Positions 50,001 through 61,806 of a DNA stretch of 64,000 nt are shown piece by piece (position 1 is the stretch's first letter; each line of letters begins with the position of its first letter). This stretch comes from Protonemura montana. Taxonomy: Eukaryota; Arthropoda; Insecta; Plecoptera; Nemouridae. The notes under the pieces are model-generated. The model was not told the origin of the DNA, did no database searches, and saw only the letters and a program-made list of their open reading frames with translations. Location of the stretch: positions 19,377,940 through 19,441,939 of the forward strand of contig OX387606.1 in assembly GCA_947568835.1 (NCBI GenBank). Reading direction: 5' to 3'. The translations under genes were made by a program, and so were the position numbers.

Positions 50001-51869
50001 GACCATGCACGGCTCTGGTCATAATAGGCCTGTAATCCAAATCGCGCATAGCGCATCAGTGTAAATTACAATCGCAAAATGAAGCCCCATTAATTTATCT
50101 GTTTCACTGATCGATATTATAGACACGCGTTTAATTTGGCCAACACCCGAGCGGTTCGCGCACTTTGCTATATAGTATAAATAAAAGCACACACATAAAA
50201 CATGAATATTCAATGATTTATGTGGCATCACAAACGACTGATAAATCCACTGATAGGTACGTGAAATCGCGAGACCGTTATGATTTCGACCGGCCTATGT
50301 GCCGCAATGAAAATAGCAGAAAATAGCCCAATAAAAACCGCCAGCGTGACTCATTTTTTTTATTTCAGCCGTTCGGAATTGAACCAATGTGCAAGAAAAT
50401 CTGTCCATCTGTGGTTTGTATACTTAAGCCACGAAACATCACAAAACATCACGAAACATAAGTCTAAATTTCAGTGCAACGCTATTTAAAAATGATAAGC
50501 TCAGTGACATCTCGAAGATCTTGCAAGCGAATTGAAGATCATCTTTTGGGCAAGCCATCGGTCTCAACTACTTAAAGACTCTCTGAATTCACGATGAAAC
50601 TATTTCCATCGCTTGTACATCGTTTATTTTATTTTATCGATTTTGTATTGTAAAGATGCTTTGCCCAAAAGTACAATTTATTATAAACATGTAACATCTG
50701 ACATAAAATTACAAATACAGCTGTATTGTAATTCACAGCTGTTTGCTGGTCGTTAAAAGGGCTATAAAATAATTAGAATACATATTAAATATGTCCATTT
50801 CTTTATCAAAATCAAGAATTGTATTGTAAAATATATGCGTCCTGTCAAAAAATGTGAACCTCGAAGAATTTATCCCATAACTAGGTTCCTCGCGTATCAT
50901 TCCGACTGAAGCCGTTAAGATTGGATGCACTGCAACCGACGCCATGGCCTGCTGCCATTAATGACCACCATGGGTTATCAATTTATACCAGTTGCCAGTA
51001 CATGCAGTATCGATAGTTCGCATGTAGTAATGTCCAGTTGTCTATGGGGCTAAATCGAGCTAAACCAACAGCGATAAGCCAGCAATACGTGAGGTCCTTC
51101 CCCTATATACGTTGTACTAATAATACTGATTGTATGGGATTAGCAAATTGCAATCAAATATAACCTCTAGTACAGTATATGGTTCGGAATGGATTAATAT
51201 AATTATGTTTGTGGACGTTTCATTACATGAAACACAGTTTGGAATAGAAAATAACAACAGTCGTCAAGTACATTTATACTTCGCCTATAAAAATGTACGG
51301 TTCACTTGCTACGAATTGAAATAAATTGCTCGTTGGCGAAATACCGACCCGCCAATTTTCCTATAATTAGTTATTTGTTCCGTAACAATTGGATGTGATT
51401 TAAATGTTTACTTCTCACCGCGTCTTTTAACTCTCGACGTACATTAAAATTCGTTTTACAAGCTCAGAGAAACTTCTCGGAAACTTCTTGAACCTAATAA
51501 ATAGCGTCGTCTTTCCCGCCTGCCCCCGCGTCCCAATCCCCATTTTATTTTCAAAGCGCGCGATAACGCTCACTTATTTTCATTGCCCGCCATCCTTCTT
51601 TTCACCCCGTTAACGAACACCAATGGTGTTTCCAACTCTCCAAAAATACAGCCAATCACATTACTTTATCGAGTCCCAAACGATAATGTAACTATCCAAA
51701 GTTGTAGGGCCCAGAATGACTATCGCGGGCCGTGCATGCAGTTACATATAACCACATGTAATGGCCGACGCTATAAAATTATCTAGACGCCGAAATCGAA
51801 ACCACACAGACCCATCCATTCCAATTTCAAATTAACATTCTAACTTTGTCCGGCACAGGCACCGTCGCT

Positions 51870-51923
51870 GCTGGTGTTGCCGCCGCGACGCCGGCGACGC
51901 CGTTGCCGACGCCACCGACGCCA
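51870..51923 (+). repeat. GACGCC-rich islet
   Basis: GCGACGCCGGCGACGCCG followed by two CCGACGCCA-type units. GACGCC occurs four times in about 40 bp, in irregular spacing. Confidence 0.8.
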
Positions 51924-52993
51924 GTCTCTCTCAGTGAGCACGCTCTCTTGTTTTAATCTATGGCTTATAATAATTAACAACCCCTTCGCCATAACGAAGA
52001 GCAGTATAAAACGATGATGCTACGTCATGATTGCAGCCGCCCAGAGCAATGGCCCCCTTGTCTCGTTATAAACCAAGGGGGGTAGGGGGCGATGCTGATG
52101 CGGTGTTCCCAATTAGAGACACCCCCGACCCCCCTGTCCCCCGTCCCCACCCCGCCCAAGCAGCCCAGACACTGTGTGATAGGGAAGACAGGATAATTAG
52201 CGGCCAGCATAGACACTCTCCCGGCCCACTTCTGCCACAGTCCCTCCGCCCGCCCGTCGGCATGACTTCCACCCATGGATGTTATACAGGGAGGACAGTA
52301 ATTAATGCTGGCCAGATAACGTGGTTATCTCATCTGTAACGTTGTCCCCTTCCTCCTGCTAGTCGCGACTCTACAGGATGAGAAATTAGTTTCGAGCGAG
52401 CATTGTCTCTAACGTTTATAAAACAGAAAGAAGTGTGTTTCACCTACTCAAAAAAAAAATCCCGGCGTAAGAAGGGGTGAGGGTATGTTTTTTTGTAAGT
52501 GGCGTTATAAAAATGTTTAATTTCGCTGTGCGGTAGAGTTTTCCAGTTAACTTTTTTGATAGATGCAATTTAGAATGACAATTGTGAAAACGCCGTAAAG
52601 CACTCTCGGGTGCAATTACACCGCTAGTCGTGCGATTGGCAAAATAATTGTTTCATCTCGGATGTGGTTGTTACAGTGACGATGTGATTGCTCGTTCGGC
52701 TCAAACGCGAGGGTAACAGTCTCAGAGACTAATTGCCAGTCTTCCCGCTAGAGTTCCAAATTGGGACAGCCGTTCTTGATGTCAAAAGTGTGGGGCGCGT
52801 TTGACAAAAAAGCAACTTCAAAAGTAATTCGTTAACCGCACAAGCTAGTGGAGGTACAACGGCTTTCTACATAACCCACGCATGTCACCTGTGATTTTGT
52901 GCTAAACGTAATTCTGCGAACCAGCGTGGATCGCAAATTGGCTTTAGGAACAATCGAGAAGCCCGATGTTTCTGGAACGTAGAGGAAACAGCA

Positions 52994-52994
<1 letters not shown>
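51924..52994. other. Non-coding DNA
   Basis: A C-rich stretch at 52030-52270 leaves frames open on both strands (52031-52339 plus, 52025-52276 minus), which I attribute to composition. TGGAGGTAC at 52849-52857 is near, but not identical to, the reverse of the GGCACCTCCAC word. Confidence 0.5.

Positions 52995-53024
<30 letters not shown>
52995..53024 (+). repeat. (CCGACG)5 hexanucleotide repeat
   Basis: Five perfect units of CCGACG. Read on the minus strand it encodes the alternating Gly-Val run of the open frame at 52832-53245, which is therefore not good evidence of a gene. Confidence 0.95.
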
Positions 53025-53030
<6 letters not shown>

Positions 53031-53423
53031 CGCTGGCTGCATGCTACAGAACTGTGTGTGTTTGACATTGGAGAGGTGCCCCTGGTAGTTAGCGAGCCAG
53101 CTGAACACACACCCAAGACAGCGGCTGTAATTGCTGTTAGCCCGACCTGGCGGCGAGCATAGAGGAGGGTGTCATTAGTGCTCCGCACTTGCTTCGTTCC
53201 ACACTCTACACGTTCAGATTCATCTAGCCAAACCGAAGCGGTCAACCTTTCAAAATAATGCCACCTCGTTACACGAAATTAATGATTTATCTCGTGTTTA
53301 ATTGGAAATCGTAATTAGAATTTCGTTAATTAACTAATAAAGGGGGAATTGATTAACGGTTTTCATTGTGAGTCGGATTCTCGACTAGGACTACGAGGAC
53401 TTTTTTTGGGTTCTTGCTCCTGA

Positions 53424-53461
53424 ACGCAGCCCGCAGAACAGAGCGGACACGGCACCTCCAC
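53424..53461 (+). repeat. Conserved dispersed element, copy 2
   Basis: ACGCAGCCCGCA, GAACAG, six extra bases, then CACGGCACCTCCAC, matching copy 1 at 33178-33212 in order and orientation. Confidence 0.6.
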
Positions 53462-55924
53462 CATCATAATGCAATTTAACATTTCACGTGCCAGAAACAA
53501 ATTGCTTTTATTTAATACTTTTTCAAACTGGTAGGGTCGCGAGAAAGTTGGAATTTCCAGTGAAATTAAGAGACGCAGCCCCGAGGTTGACATATTTTTA
53601 ATTACGACCTCACACAATCTGGAAGCTAGAAGTACTATACGTGATTATTTCTGCTTGTTAGGGGAAAAATTATTTAACAAGTTCCAAGTGCATGCCATTA
53701 TTATTTTTTATTTTACTTTTGTAATAGTAGAAATCTTAGCACCATTGTTCCCGTATAATAATGTTGACTCGGTATTCGAGTCTTTTGGCCTTCGGCCATC
53801 CCCTAATGATCGCAACACCTAGTTAACTAGGACGCCTCGCTGGCCGGGCTGGGTTGGGGCGCAAGAAGAAAGAAGTCGAGGCATATATCATCGCTTCCCC
53901 GAGAGCAGTTATTAATTTACTAAGTGCAAAGACTTAGCTCACTAAAAATGCTTTGAATTAATGATCTTCTTGGAGGTGCTGTTAGAAAATCTAGGCTCAC
54001 CGAAAAAAAACACCGTCGTGGTATTTGCACGATTTTTGTTAGTTTCCAAGTTTGTGGAAAGAATTCTAAAAGTATTTATAAAGAGAACAAAAAGCGCTGA
54101 AGGATTTTAGTAAACGTGTCGATCTTGGTTTCCTTTGATCCTAGAAATAAATGCAATAGATGTTTTTAAATCTTTAGTAAAACCTTTACATCAAGTTACA
54201 ACATTTGACATGATTTCCAAAAACTTGACTCAATGTAAAGCGTGAAAAATAATACATTTAGGGTTGGATTCACGAAGCAGAGTTGCAAGTTGAAAATCAG
54301 GAAACACCGTCTTTGATTGGCTGACCATCTCCAAACCCTAAATCTGGCCTCTGACCACGTTAGAGCAGCACGAGAGATCGCAAAAACTTTTAATTGGTAC
54401 TTATTTAAAAATCCCCCACTTAAAAACATCTTTGCTTCATACCTGGAGAGTAAATTCAAACATTGACACATGCCAATAGCATATTTAGTGTCACCCATAC
54501 AAATGACCAATTTAGAAGTGCTTACCAACGCACCCCACGCATGCCTACCTAAGGGGGACAAGCTCGTACGTAAAGGGTGGTAATATAATATATTACGAGG
54601 GCGTGGTAGTTATTTTCCAGTGTAGCAGCTGACGATGGCTTTACTTGTTTGCTTAATTATCTATACACACGGCATACACACACACACATGCCCTATACCT
54701 TTCCCATGCCAGCGCGTGTCTGTATCTCGCTATAGCCACGACATCTAGCGCAAGCGATGCCAGCCTTAATTGCACACAAATCACGAGTATAAATCCTCTG
54801 TGCCGTTTTGACAGATTCAGCGCTCACACGTGTACATGGCGTAACGCGCGGCCAAGGATCAATGCACCATTATACCAACTAGCTCATCGTTTATCATTTT
54901 AGAATCAACATTGTCTTTATCAGGGTTTTACAGATTTGACTTTCAAAACCGAATCTGAGCAATAAAACTTGTACATGGTTCGGTACAGAATGAAAATGTT
55001 TTGCATCAGGGGTACACAGGTTTGGTAATTCGTTTGAGCTGGCTGTTTACTTACAATTACTACATGCCAAGTCGTGTCTTTGCCGTTCCAGGTTCCGTCT
55101 GTCTCAATTAACGCAACAGTCGTAGTTGATTTATTGGAATCAGTGTCACCAACAGCCTCATTGTTGTGCATCTCCATGTTTTATCTCATTTCCTTCAATT
55201 GCTAATTTACCTCATCCTCTCTTCTTCGCTCCCTGCCAGCTCTCGCGCTCTTTCTCGCTGGCATGGCATCATTATCCTGTGGTCCTCGCCGCTTGTTAGC
55301 AAGATAAAAGAATCATCCAATTAAGCATTTCCTATTTTGATTGTTGTCGGATTTCTTTTGAACTTTTTTTTTTCTGTGACTCTTTTATAAATTGATGGAT
55401 TCGGTTTGAAAATTCTCAATTTAATTATGCAAATTTGAATTCTATTCTCAAAGGAAAACGCTGGTCTAATTACGAGTGAAATTTCTACATGTTGGTACTT
55501 GGCGATGCAGACGCCAATTTGTTAATTAGTGTTTGAGCTCGTATTGTCACCGTTGTGCCGACAAGTCGTTGACATTGTGACGAAAGAGCGCCCCGAAGTC
55601 GCGTTTGAAAAGGTTCGACGGGTACCGATTAGTACCCGGGCATCGTCCCCAGATGAATACTAGCAATGAACAACAGGAAGGAAGAAACAGGAACTGGACA
55701 TGATTGTTAACTTAATCAAGAAACCCAGAGCGTCGCGATTAAGTTATTTAAATGGACGTCAAGCAATGTTGTTCTGCTCAGAAGCGCATGACCATACGGA
55801 AATCGCACAAATTTTGTGTAACCCGGAACAAAATCTACTTTTTCATCACAATTTATATGCATGTTGTTCAATCAAAGAAAATGAATTACTCTCGTGTTTC
55901 ATGCATCGCCATCCCCTTCCATCT

Positions 55925-55926
<2 letters not shown>

Positions 55927-55957
<31 letters not shown>
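55927..55957 (+). repeat. (AT)n microsatellite
   Basis: Perfect AT run of 31 bases. Confidence 0.95.
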
Positions 55958-55961
<4 letters not shown>

Positions 55962-57578
55962 AGAGGGTCCACTCCTCCCGGGCTCCCACAGGATCGGCAG
56001 AAGGCTTCCCTAATTGAACTGCCCACTGGCTGTATACCCATGGAGATGCCATGAAAAATGAATCGGACCGACCATCCCAACCACCCCTCCCCTAGCCCTG
56101 CTCCCTTCAGCTGGAAAAGATGAGATTTTTCTCAATTTCCTTTCGGCTTGGAATTATACTTTCGGTCGTTTCGTCGTTTGTTCTTTTGGCTTTATATTAC
56201 TAGCTCTGTCCCGTTTTAATATTTCTACGTACATCCGTCTCCGTCTGCCTGCTTTAATACTTGAGTGTGGTATTTTTGAGATGACATTTTTCATGAAAAG
56301 TGACTCCACTTGAGGATTGTTTTGGACGAAATTGAAATTCTGTAAATTCAATTTATCATCTTAAAAGTAAATTAATATTAACGTATACGATGACTGCTAT
56401 TGTATATTATTATTTTTCATGAAAAGCGTTTCTTTCCTTGTCGCTTGTCATCCGAAATGAATATCACATAGCGTTGAATAATTTCTTTATATATTCACCT
56501 AATTGCCCGCGAACGTTAATTATTGACGCCCGCTAAAAGGTTAATCACATTTCGTTAATTTACACTCGCCTATCTTTGCGCCAAATGGCACAATGCATTA
56601 TTTCATTACACTAATAGATGAAAATACTCTGCCGAGCCACGTTGTCTAGAAAAGCGAATTTTCCCCATCTCGCTCACGCGTATAATACCGCAAAGAAGCG
56701 CGCGCTCGCTTCCACTAATACAATTCCGTCTCCCTTACCGCACCCACCTCTCACTCTCTGGCGCTCTCTCACTCTTTCCACCCCCGTAATAGGTTTCCTT
56801 TTTGAAGGGTCAAAAGACATGATTTACTCTATCTCAACCTCAATCATCTTATATACCCACTACTATGGGAGATAAAAACACTGGTCGCTCAGTGAATGGA
56901 CTGATCTAGACAATGGGAGAATTCGAATTGCTGTAATGAGATGAAATTGCTATGGTCTTGAACCCTGTCCAGCATGGCTTCAGCTACCGCCGAACATAAT
57001 TGCGTTCGCCATTGCTATTTAAATCAAATAGAATTAGATGAAACACCGCCTACCCTTTTGGGCGTACGCAATGTCTGCCTAACTTTCTGGCAAAGGTAAG
57101 ACGGAGGAAATAGCGTCTGCTACGGCGGTTCGTGAAGTTTATTTTATTTATCCGACTTGTTTGGAGTTAAAACCGACCGTTTATACATGTCGCCGAGAAA
57201 CCTACCTAAATAATATTTGTACAATTAAATAAATCCTCGTCGTCGTTCCCACAGGTTTGGTTCGCAAACTACTCTCAAAGCCACGCCGGGACCGCGTTGC
57301 ATTCGACGCAGGGGTGAATTCAGTACAACTGTTGACTAAAGTTCTTTGTCAAAATGTGGATCCGTTCGCCCCAGTGTTCGAAATTGCTTCTTAAACCGTG
57401 TGCAACCATTTATATCATATTATGTCAAAAAGAAGTAGCGTTTAATTCTTGCCGAGCTGCCGAGCAAAATGGCAAACAAACGAAAATATGAAATATGAAA
57501 GGCTTTCGGCGTATTTATACTGCGTTGTTTGGCGCACGGTTTGGACGGATAAGGGATGCTGGTGCCAGTCGGGTGTAA

Positions 57579-57596
57579 GGGGGGGGGGGGGGGGGG
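57579..57596 (+). repeat. Poly-G run (18 nt)
   Basis: Eighteen consecutive G on the plus strand. Confidence 0.95.
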
Positions 57597-57876
57597 ACAG
57601 ATAGGCAGAGGTGCATTGTCATACGTGTTTTGCTGCTAAGCCATCGGCCTATAACGCCATAGGTACATTTATCATCCACAAATCCGATGGACAAATAAAA
57701 ATTTCGCCTCGTTTTTAGGGGTGTAGACAACCGATGTAATTTTATGCCGTGTCATATTTAATGGCCAGACACATTTGTCATCATTACGATTGTATAGAGG
57801 TGTAGGTGTGTAGGTGTGTTTGTGATAACAACAATGTTGAAAAAACACGTGCAAATGACATTATCGTGTTATTAAT

Positions 57877-57896
57877 TATATATATATATATATATA
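57877..57896 (+). repeat. (TA)n microsatellite
   Basis: Perfect TA run. Confidence 0.95.
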
Positions 57897-58354
57897 CGCC
57901 ACTTTAATACATTTTGACAATTCCATGCGTGTGAGTACCAGAGAGCTTTCAGAAAAATCTGTCGTGCTCTGCATTCGTTATTATTCAACTCTTTAATTTT
58001 CAATATTATAAATAATATGTGAGTTTGCGATTAATTCTAGAAAGTTTCCATGTTTGTTTGACATATCTCTACCCAGCCCAAGAGCTCAACTTCAAAATTT
58101 GAATCAAATCATAACTTGCTTTTCATGTTTGAGATCAGCTAAATACAATTACCTGAGTTAATAATAAGATGCTGACAGATCAACGCCGAGCGTTGCTTCT
58201 CAATGTAACGGGAAGAATTCCCAGTTCCCAATCTCATCCCATGAAGGCAGAAGTAAAAATGATAAGACCTGCCCGAATGAAGCGGCCTCTCGGTGAATGA
58301 ATGACACTTGACGTTTGTTAATTACGCCAGGTTAGGGTCAACTGGGAATGAAAC

Positions 58355-58571
58355 GGGGTGGGCACAGGGTGAGAGGAGAAGGGGGGCGCCTGGGGGACGC
58401 AGGGGAAAGGGGTGACCGGATATTCGAGTCGCGGAAATTGGGTGCCAGGTTTATTGGAAATCTTTCAGCTGTCCGAAGTCGAGCCCGAAAAGGAATTGCA
58501 TTTCCCGGGTGAGCGCGGGAAAGAAGGGGGTGGCAGGGGGAGGGGGGCGGCGCACAGGGGGTGCCATGGCT
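58355..58571 (+). repeat. G-rich tract, quadruplex-prone
   Basis: Two clusters of G3-G6 runs (about 58357-58417 and 58518-58566) separated by mixed sequence. Several quartets of G runs lie within short distance on the same strand. Confidence 0.7.
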
Positions 58572-60370
58572 AGTGCAATAAAACCGATTCGTATTATTAT
58601 GTCTAGAACAGTCTACCCGTTCAACGAAATGCGGAGTTTTCTATTATTTGTCCTTGCTGTATAGTAATAATAATGGGATTGTTTAGGAATAAAGCGAACG
58701 TTTTACAAAGTATATACCGCAAGATTAAAGATATCTCATTTGATTGAAAAGGAAAATGCCGTCTTTTCATATGAAATCAATATTTTTAAATTTGTCAACG
58801 CGCGGGCGACGTTATTCAAATCTAGAATAAAGGGGCCTGTTTTCGATTTCATCCTCCTCCATTCTATTACACTTTTTCATTCTCAGCAGATAAATTGGTT
58901 CGAAAAGTTATTGGCTAGAAACGATTGAATCGGAGGAACTATTTCACTTTTGTTGTGTGTTATTTGAGTCTCCATGCAGGATCCAATCCAGTGTGGAAGG
59001 AATTGGCTATTGCATATTGGACACTCGCCTCTCTCAATGCCAAGGAGGAAAATAGAAAATTCTTTCAAATCTTTTACCAGAAAAGAAATATATCATTTTG
59101 CATGCAATTTCATCAATATTAAAATGAATTTGAATACTATTAAAAGAAGTATTGCTTTTCAAGAATGTCCAATACGAGGTACGATATTTAAAATAAAATG
59201 CATGTCCACTATCTGTCTTCCTTTCCCGTCAGCACAATTTCCTTGCCTCTTGAGCCCTCAAGATGCCTGCACCACAGCCATAGAACGCGTTATTGAAATC
59301 AACCCTTAGCCAAATCAACTCCGCCAACACGCGCGCGACACGGAACAACTCCCCGAAGTCCAAATTATCACGCGCGTTATGATTTCTTTGTTTAAAGAAA
59401 AATTTTCTCTAACGCTACCACCTGTAAAAATAATAATACTGTACCCTGTAAACTTTTTCTCTCCGACAGCAATTGTGTGGATCAACCCCCCCGTGCCTGG
59501 ACGCTATATGCCAGCCGCCACCCGTGCAATATCTCGCCAATGGAATCTCATGGCTTTCTTAATGAATCGTTTCAAAAATCCGAACAGCAATATAATCTTG
59601 ATTCCCGGTGGCCGAGGAACTCCCTCGCCCCTCGCCCCACTCCCTCGGGCGTCTATGTAGGGCGTCGTGAGTGACTGGCTATATTGCGTCTCATGCCTTG
59701 TCCCCCACACCTCCATACTTTTATTAATATCTGAAATGCAATCTAAAGACCGCGCGCTTAAACCCCTCGTGCCATTCGAAAGTATAATACAAGTACACTT
59801 CTGGCCATTTCTAGTGACCCGAAGTACGGGATATGTCGTTGGCCGGCACTACTGGAAGTAATGAACTTGTATGATACGCCTATCTTTATACCTATAAGAG
59901 CTGCACATGGAACTTTTGCTGTTTGCCGAACTGTGTACGGGTAAACGGACTTTACCTTCTGGGCATCTTCTCGAAAAATAACTAGTTTCACGTTCTGCAA
60001 AGTCTCCAATTTTAATTTTAATCCAAAATCGTTTTCAAATAAATCACATTTTAATTTGAATCGTTGCAAGACCCAGGGCCAAGTTTTAACCCTGTGTATT
60101 ATTGAAATTCCAATAATAAATTAAATTTAATCCAGCGAATAAGCTCAGTATTCCCACACCCAAAAGCTTATAAATAAAAAGTTTGCTTAAAACGGAATGC
60201 ATTTTCCATTTCCTTCGGCACTGTACAAGGACGGTGGCAGCACACCGCGTGACAGAAGACAATAAAGCCAGGCGAACCAATAAGTCGTGCAATGAATGGA
60301 GCACATTCCTCCCGCATTTTACATTTTGACGGGTGGGTGGCCGGCCGGCACGTCCATCTTAAGATTGATC

Positions 60371-60480
60371 TCGATTCGGACTATGCAGTCTACTAAGGGT
60401 GAGTGCGATTCGGACTCGCCTACAAAGGGGGGGGGGGGGGAGGGGGCTCGATTCGGACTCTGCAGCCTCCAAAGGGTAAG
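60371..60480 (+). repeat. Three diverged copies of a CGATTCGGACT unit around G14
   Basis: CGATTCGGACT occurs at 60372, 60415 and 60449. The first and third continue as TGCAG, then CTAC/CTCC, AAGGGT and AG. The second is shortened and ends in a G14 run (60427-60440) followed by AGGGGG. Confidence 0.8.
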
Positions 60481-61628
60481 CTTGTTACAGACAGCAGTCT
60501 GCAGGGTCAGGACCATTTGTTGGGGCGCAATTTTTAATGTCCGTGGCCCTCCACTCGTTTTCTTTATTTTCCTATCGATCCATCCATCCGGCGCGGGCCC
60601 CGTCGCCGGACGCTGGCTGTTTTAATAAAAACTTTCAACTACCATAAACGTGAGTTTCACTTCTCCTCGAGTTCGCCTCGCGCTTTTTATTAATAAAATA
60701 TAACAAACGTTTGTCACTTTATTGAAAAACCAACCTTTTCTAGGAGAGACGACGGATATGACGAGAAGTGGGAGAGCGAGAGGAAGTGAGGGAGAGAGGG
60801 AAAGGGAATGAGAGAGCGGGCAGGGGTGCAAAATTGTGTAAGCGTTTTTTATTATAATAAAACGCAAACAAGTTTTTGCATGCCGGCGAGCTGTTATTAC
60901 TTCCAGAAAGTTGCCCGCACGGTGATTTAAATCGTGAAAATGAAAACTAAAAAATAACGACGTAAAATATTTATATACACGCGTGCAAATAAAAATTAAT
61001 TAGCAATGTTAAAAATTCGTTGCATATTTTCTGCCCAAAAAATAAAAAGGACAGATTTTCCATAGAAATTCTGTGTCCGGTATTTAATTGCTTCGGCAAA
61101 CTGCGCACGAGCAACAGTTATCGCCATCGATAAATCACAATTTAAATAACAACAACGATTCGGAACAGATTTTACTGGCCGAACCCGCTTGTATGCAAAA
61201 AACCGAAAGCAAGGTCCCAAGTGCGACCCCCGCCTAACTGGGCCACGTTAGCCTCTATCTGCCAAAGTGCACCCTCCCCGGGGCTCTTTATTACTCAAAC
61301 TGTCGCATCGTGGGGAGAAGAGGGGCTCCAGCGGGTGCACCCAGCTTCCAGGATCGGCTAAGGGACGCTAGAGGTGATTTTGTGACCCACCCTGTTTGAT
61401 ATCCACATCTTGTATGATTGGATATTTCACCCCTGCAGGTTCGCACAAGCATATACCCTTAAAGCCGACCTAAGATCAGTCCAAGTCTGCAACGCGACTG
61501 GGCTATACCCCGGCTTGGCTGCTGTATATAGCGCATTTTCAATCAACGACCTGTCACGGATAGCCCCTCAAACCCCCGCGCCCAGGCGCCGTAGCCCCGT
61601 GCGTCCCCCCCAGTTTCAATTAGGATAG
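60481..61628. other. Non-coding DNA
   Basis: No recognisable gene. A purine-rich GAGAG patch occupies 60741-60830. From 61200 the composition becomes GC-rich. Confidence 0.5.

Positions 61629-61674
<46 letters not shown>
61629..61674 (+). repeat. Poly-C run (46 nt)
   Basis: Forty-six consecutive C, then GCCCGCCCG. The minus strand gives a poly-Gly open frame (61543-61812), which is an artefact of the repeat. The length may be an assembly or sequencing error. Confidence 0.9.
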
Positions 61675-61675
<1 letters not shown>

Positions 61676-61806
61676 CCCGCCCGGACAGGCACCCGACCGG
61701 CCCGCTTGTATTGTGGCGGCGTCACCTTCGCGCGTCGCGACGCCGGCCACGTGACGCAACGACGCCCGTCGTGGCGGCGGGAGACAAACGAGCGACGCCG
61801 GTGATG
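61675..61806. other. CpG-dense islet with GCGTCGCGACGC palindrome
   Basis: Contains the 12-bp palindrome (61732-61743), CACGTG (E-box, 61748-61753), ACGACGCCCGTCGT (5-bp inverted arms) and a final GCGACGCC. It is the most CpG-dense member of the dispersed family and could serve as a promoter or boundary, but no gene start is visible. Confidence 0.5.

Larger units (their letters stand above)
43651..51869. other. AT-rich non-coding DNA
   Basis: No recognisable gene. It holds an 11-bp-stem hairpin at 45829-45878, a decanucleotide repeat at 46981-47010, TGATTGATT words near 47088-47102 and many short open frames on both strands with no domains. Runs of A or T are frequent near 44500 and 49676. 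Confidence 0.55.
53462..60370. other. AT-rich non-coding DNA with simple repeats and G-rich patches
   Basis: No recognisable gene. A distinctive non-AT-rich stretch lies at 54261-54380 without an identifiable source. TTAATTAAC-type words are dense at 53270-53360 and 56510-56560. Open frames at 58974-59309 and 59379-59660 (plus) lack domains. Confidence 0.5.

Noticed and set aside
52832..53245. 137-codon minus-strand open frame with Gly-Val repeats
   Set aside because: The repeats are the (CCGACG)5 microsatellite read in one frame; the rest has no domain.
54196..54561. 121-codon minus-strand open frame
   Set aside because: No domain, no splice context; part of the stretch may be an unidentified repeat.
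55700..56054. Overlapping open frames on both strands with Ile-Tyr runs
   Set aside because: Frames in two phases and both strands cross an (AT)n microsatellite and show no family features.
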